NCBI GenBank assembly: GCA_963838495.1
Contig: CAWIRC010000002.1
Location: 496,001 to 560,000, forward strand
DNA length: 64,000 nucleotides
Direction: 5' to 3'
DNA from: JBEKIK01 sp963838495
GTDB lineage: Bacteria > Planctomycetota > Planctomycetia > Pirellulales > Thermoguttaceae
The notes under the pieces were generated by a model. The model made no database searches. It was not told the origin of the DNA and saw nothing but the letters and a program-made list of their open reading frames with translations. The translations under genes and the position numbers were made by a program. Each line of letters opens with the position of its first letter. Positions within the stretch are counted from its first letter, which is position 1. This document shows positions 61,946 to 64,000 of this stretch, in pieces.

Positions 61946-63973
61946 ATGCGGTTTAAATCTGTTAAGCGGCTCGAACTGGTCGCATTATCGGCCGCCATTC
62001 TCATCCTGTTTGTCCATGCTGCCCTGCGGGCCCAGGGTGACGATAATTCAAAAACCTCTGCCGGTGTGTCGAATACATTAAAAGTAAAAGATCAATCTAC
62101 CGGCCAGCAGCAGAAACAGGAATCGGAATCGCCGGCCTCGAAAGAAAATGCGCCGGATAAAAGTATCTTTGAAACCAAAGAAAAATCCACCGATATCCAG
62201 TCCGTTGCCCAAGACCACTCCGCCGCGCCCGCCGATGACGGCGAACTCAAGCCCGTGCCCAATTCCGACGAAGCCGGACCGGTGGCGTTGGAGGCGGCCA
62301 GTTTCAAGGGCGTGATCCCGGGTACCACCACTATCGACGAAGTGGAAAAACTCTGGGGACCGCCAAAGGAAATTTTCAAACAAAACGCCCTCATGACGCA
62401 GCTCTATTCCATCGCGCCCTTCGACCGCGTGGAAATCGGCTATCAGAAGGAAAAAGTCTCTTCCATCGTCATCCGCTTTGACAAACCCTTCCCCGCCGAC
62501 AAAATCGCCCAACTCTTGGACATGGCCTCGGTTAAACCCGTGCTCGTTTCCAACGAGATGGGCGAAATCCTCGGCCAGGTGTATCCCGAACGGGGCGTGC
62601 TCTTCGCCTTTGAACCCGGCCCGGATAAATCCAAACCTTCCATGAAAGTCGTCCACATAATCCTCGAACCGCTCAATGCCGAACCCTTCGTCCTCCGGGC
62701 CGAAACCGAAATGGAAACCCGCTACGACCTCTGTCTGAGCGATTTGGAGCAGGCATTGAACCTCCAGCCGAAAAACGCCCGGGCAAACTGGCTCTTAAGC
62801 CGCGTGCTCATGGCCGGCGACCAATTGGAAAAGGCCGACGAGGCCGCCGCAAAATCCATCCGCCTCGAACCGGAAAATCCCCGCTATCGACTCACCAGGG
62901 CCCAAATCCTCGGCCAAATGGGAAACACCGCCGACGCCGTCAAAGAAGCCCAACAAGCCCTGGATATCTGCGCCAACCGCTCCCACCTCCAAGCCCGCGC
63001 CCTCTGTCTGCTTGGCGATCTTGCCGCTTCAGGGCCAAAACCCGATTATCGAAAGGCCATCATATACCATACCAAGGCCGTCCAGGCCGCTGATGCCGCC
63101 GCCAACGATCCCCATCCGGCCATCCGACTCACCGCCAAGGAAGTCCTCGTCAACGCACATCTGGGCGCCGCGCACGACATCGCCTGGGGCGATTGGAAAG
63201 ACAAAGAAGTGGCCGTTGGTAAATGGCTCGAACGTGCCGCCGCCTTCGCCGACGATCTGGTCCAAAATGAAGGCGCCTCCGAGGAAAATCAATTCCGCGT
63301 CTACACCCGGGCGCTTACCGCCTGCGTCGGACTGCGCGGCAAAACCGATCCCAAACCCTTGATCCAACAGGCCCTCGCCCACGGAAACGCCTTGATCGAA
63401 TCCACCCCCGACACTATCCGCAAAGCCCAATATCAATGGGACCTGGGTATGGCCCTTTACGACGCCGTGCAAATCTACCAACTCCGCGCCGACCATGCCT
63501 CGGCCTTGAAATACGCCCAATCCGCCGCTGAATACCTGGAAAATGCAAACCAGCGCAAACAAACCCTTGCCACCGCCTACGTCCTCGGCCGGCTGTACTT
63601 CCGCATTGGCGCCATTCACGCCATCCGCGACAAGAATCACGAAGAGGCCGTAGTCTGGTTCGACAAGGCCGCTCCGCTCCTCATGAAGCCCATCCCGCCC
63701 GAGTCCGAAGCCGACTTGGGCCACGAAGGCGAAACCTTCGTCAGCATGGGCGTCTCCTACTGGGAAACCAAACAACGCGACAAAGCCCTCGAACTTACGC
63801 AACACGGCATCTCGCTGATCGAACAGGCCGTCAAGCAAGGCGCCGCCGAACGATCCGAGCTCATCGTCCCTTACAACAATGTCTCCACCATGCACCGCAC
63901 TCTGGGCGCCGTCGAAAAGGCCGACCAATTCCAGGAAATGGCCGCCAAACTCAAAGACTCCAAAGTAAAATAA
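61946..63973 (+). CDS. Exported TPR protein with an SmpA/BamE-like segment
   Basis: 675 residues. Signal peptide at residues 1-30 (LVALSAAILILFVHAALRAQ). A low-complexity Ser/Lys/Glu-rich segment follows to about 105. Residues about 110-235 resemble the small BamE/SmpA-type domain (GVIPGTTTIDEVEKLWGPPK), which often precedes stretches that bind other envelope proteins. From about 255 on there are about nine TPR-like units, e.g. ALNLQPKNARANWLLSRVLM and SIRLEPENPRYRLTRAQIL. The C-terminus at 63973 is complete. Role: protein-protein scaffold in the envelope, not further known. Confidence 0.78.
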   Translation: MRFKSVKRLELVALSAAILILFVHAALRAQGDDNSKTSAGVSNTLKVKDQSTGQQQKQESESPASKENAPDKSIFETKEKSTDIQSVAQDHSAAPADDGELKPVPNSDEAGPVALEAASFKGVIPGTTTIDEVEKLWGPPKEIFKQNALMTQLYSIAPFDRVEIGYQKEKVSSIVIRFDKPFPADKIAQLLDMASVKPVLVSNEMGEILGQVYPERGVLFAFEPGPDKSKPSMKVVHIILEPLNAEPFVLRAETEMETRYDLCLSDLEQALNLQPKNARANWLLSRVLMAGDQLEKADEAAAKSIRLEPENPRYRLTRAQILGQMGNTADAVKEAQQALDICANRSHLQARALCLLGDLAASGPKPDYRKAIIYHTKAVQAADAAANDPHPAIRLTAKEVLVNAHLGAAHDIAWGDWKDKEVAVGKWLERAAAFADDLVQNEGASEENQFRVYTRALTACVGLRGKTDPKPLIQQALAHGNALIESTPDTIRKAQYQWDLGMALYDAVQIYQLRADHASALKYAQSAAEYLENANQRKQTLATAYVLGRLYFRIGAIHAIRDKNHEEAVVWFDKAAPLLMKPIPPESEADLGHEGETFVSMGVSYWETKQRDKALELTQHGISLIEQAVKQGAAERSELIVPYNNVSTMHRTLGAVEKADQFQEMAAKLKDSKVK

Positions 63974-64000
63974 CCATCCCCCAAACCACCCGCATTTCCA

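Noticed and set aside
61659..62081. Plus-strand 140-residue frame upstream of the TPR gene
   Set aside because: It runs into the TPR gene in another frame, lacks family features and has a poor start.

Overview
The window looks like a chromosomal piece of a planctomycete, most likely Pirellulales-like. The evidence is a BBP7-type outer-membrane barrel, an exported hydrolase with the LEPRMLLS N-terminal motif, a PEP-CTERM protein, a Hanks-type Ser/Thr kinase with a C-terminal membrane anchor, an FHA/coiled-coil membrane protein, a sigma/anti-sigma/PDZ cassette and squalene synthesis by HpnC, HpnD and HpnE. Genes are GC-rich, on both strands, mostly housekeeping. I see no rRNA, tRNA, CRISPR array, phage or transposase gene.

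Layout. 1-8 kb: a frame-broken ABC-type permease-like gene, an HtrA protease, a DksA-type zinc-finger protein and an FHA/coiled-coil protein. 8-12 kb: a TIM-barrel isomerase and the queuosine precursor genes queF, queC and queE, the last two damaged. 12-17 kb: an AT-rich foreign small gene, an antitoxin/PIN toxin pair and a large FtsX-type permease. 17-27 kb: ispH, hpnC, hpnD, hpnE, a glycosyltransferase, an ABC ATPase, pssA, ribE and rsmA (isoprenoid, squalene, phospholipid and cofactor functions). 27-31 kb: a candidate small RNA, an orphan adenine DNA methylase, an aspartic protease-like protein and a zinc-ribbon protein. 31-35 kb: a FAAL-ACP-AONS fusion that could make a long-chain amino ketone. 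35-44 kb: the BBP7 barrel and two exported glycosidases (clan GH-A arabinofuranosidase-like and GH74 xyloglucanase-like), a plausible hemicellulose locus. 44-49 kb: a YkgJ-type Cys-cluster protein and the PDZ/anti-sigma/ECF-sigma operon. 48-53 kb: a BioF-like enzyme and a UbiA-type prenyltransferase between two TIM-barrel isomerases. 53-64 kb: larE with an inserted DUF4160/DUF2442 pair, the kinase, sufS/sufU, sixA, an RNase HII-like protein, a MnmE-like GTPase and a TPR lipoprotein/exported protein.

The most striking signal is not a gene. The intergenic DNA is filled with (i) degenerate tandem repeats whose period is always 7 bp, although the unit differs between sites (TCATCCT, TAATCTC, CTGAACC, TGAATGC, AACTGAT, CTGACTG, CAATTTG and others), and (ii) several families of short palindromes. 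The heptad arrays butt directly onto start codons, supply the stop codons of several genes, and in one place (UbiA to the next gene) are the whole intergenic region. Two arrays sit inside queE. One palindrome family (core CCCTCTCCCTTTGGGAGAGG) lies in frame inside at least three protein genes.

About twenty apparent single-base frameshifts break otherwise conserved genes, many being the loss of one base. Sequencing or assembly error is the simplest explanation, so I annotate these as single genes spanning the break and state where the break is.
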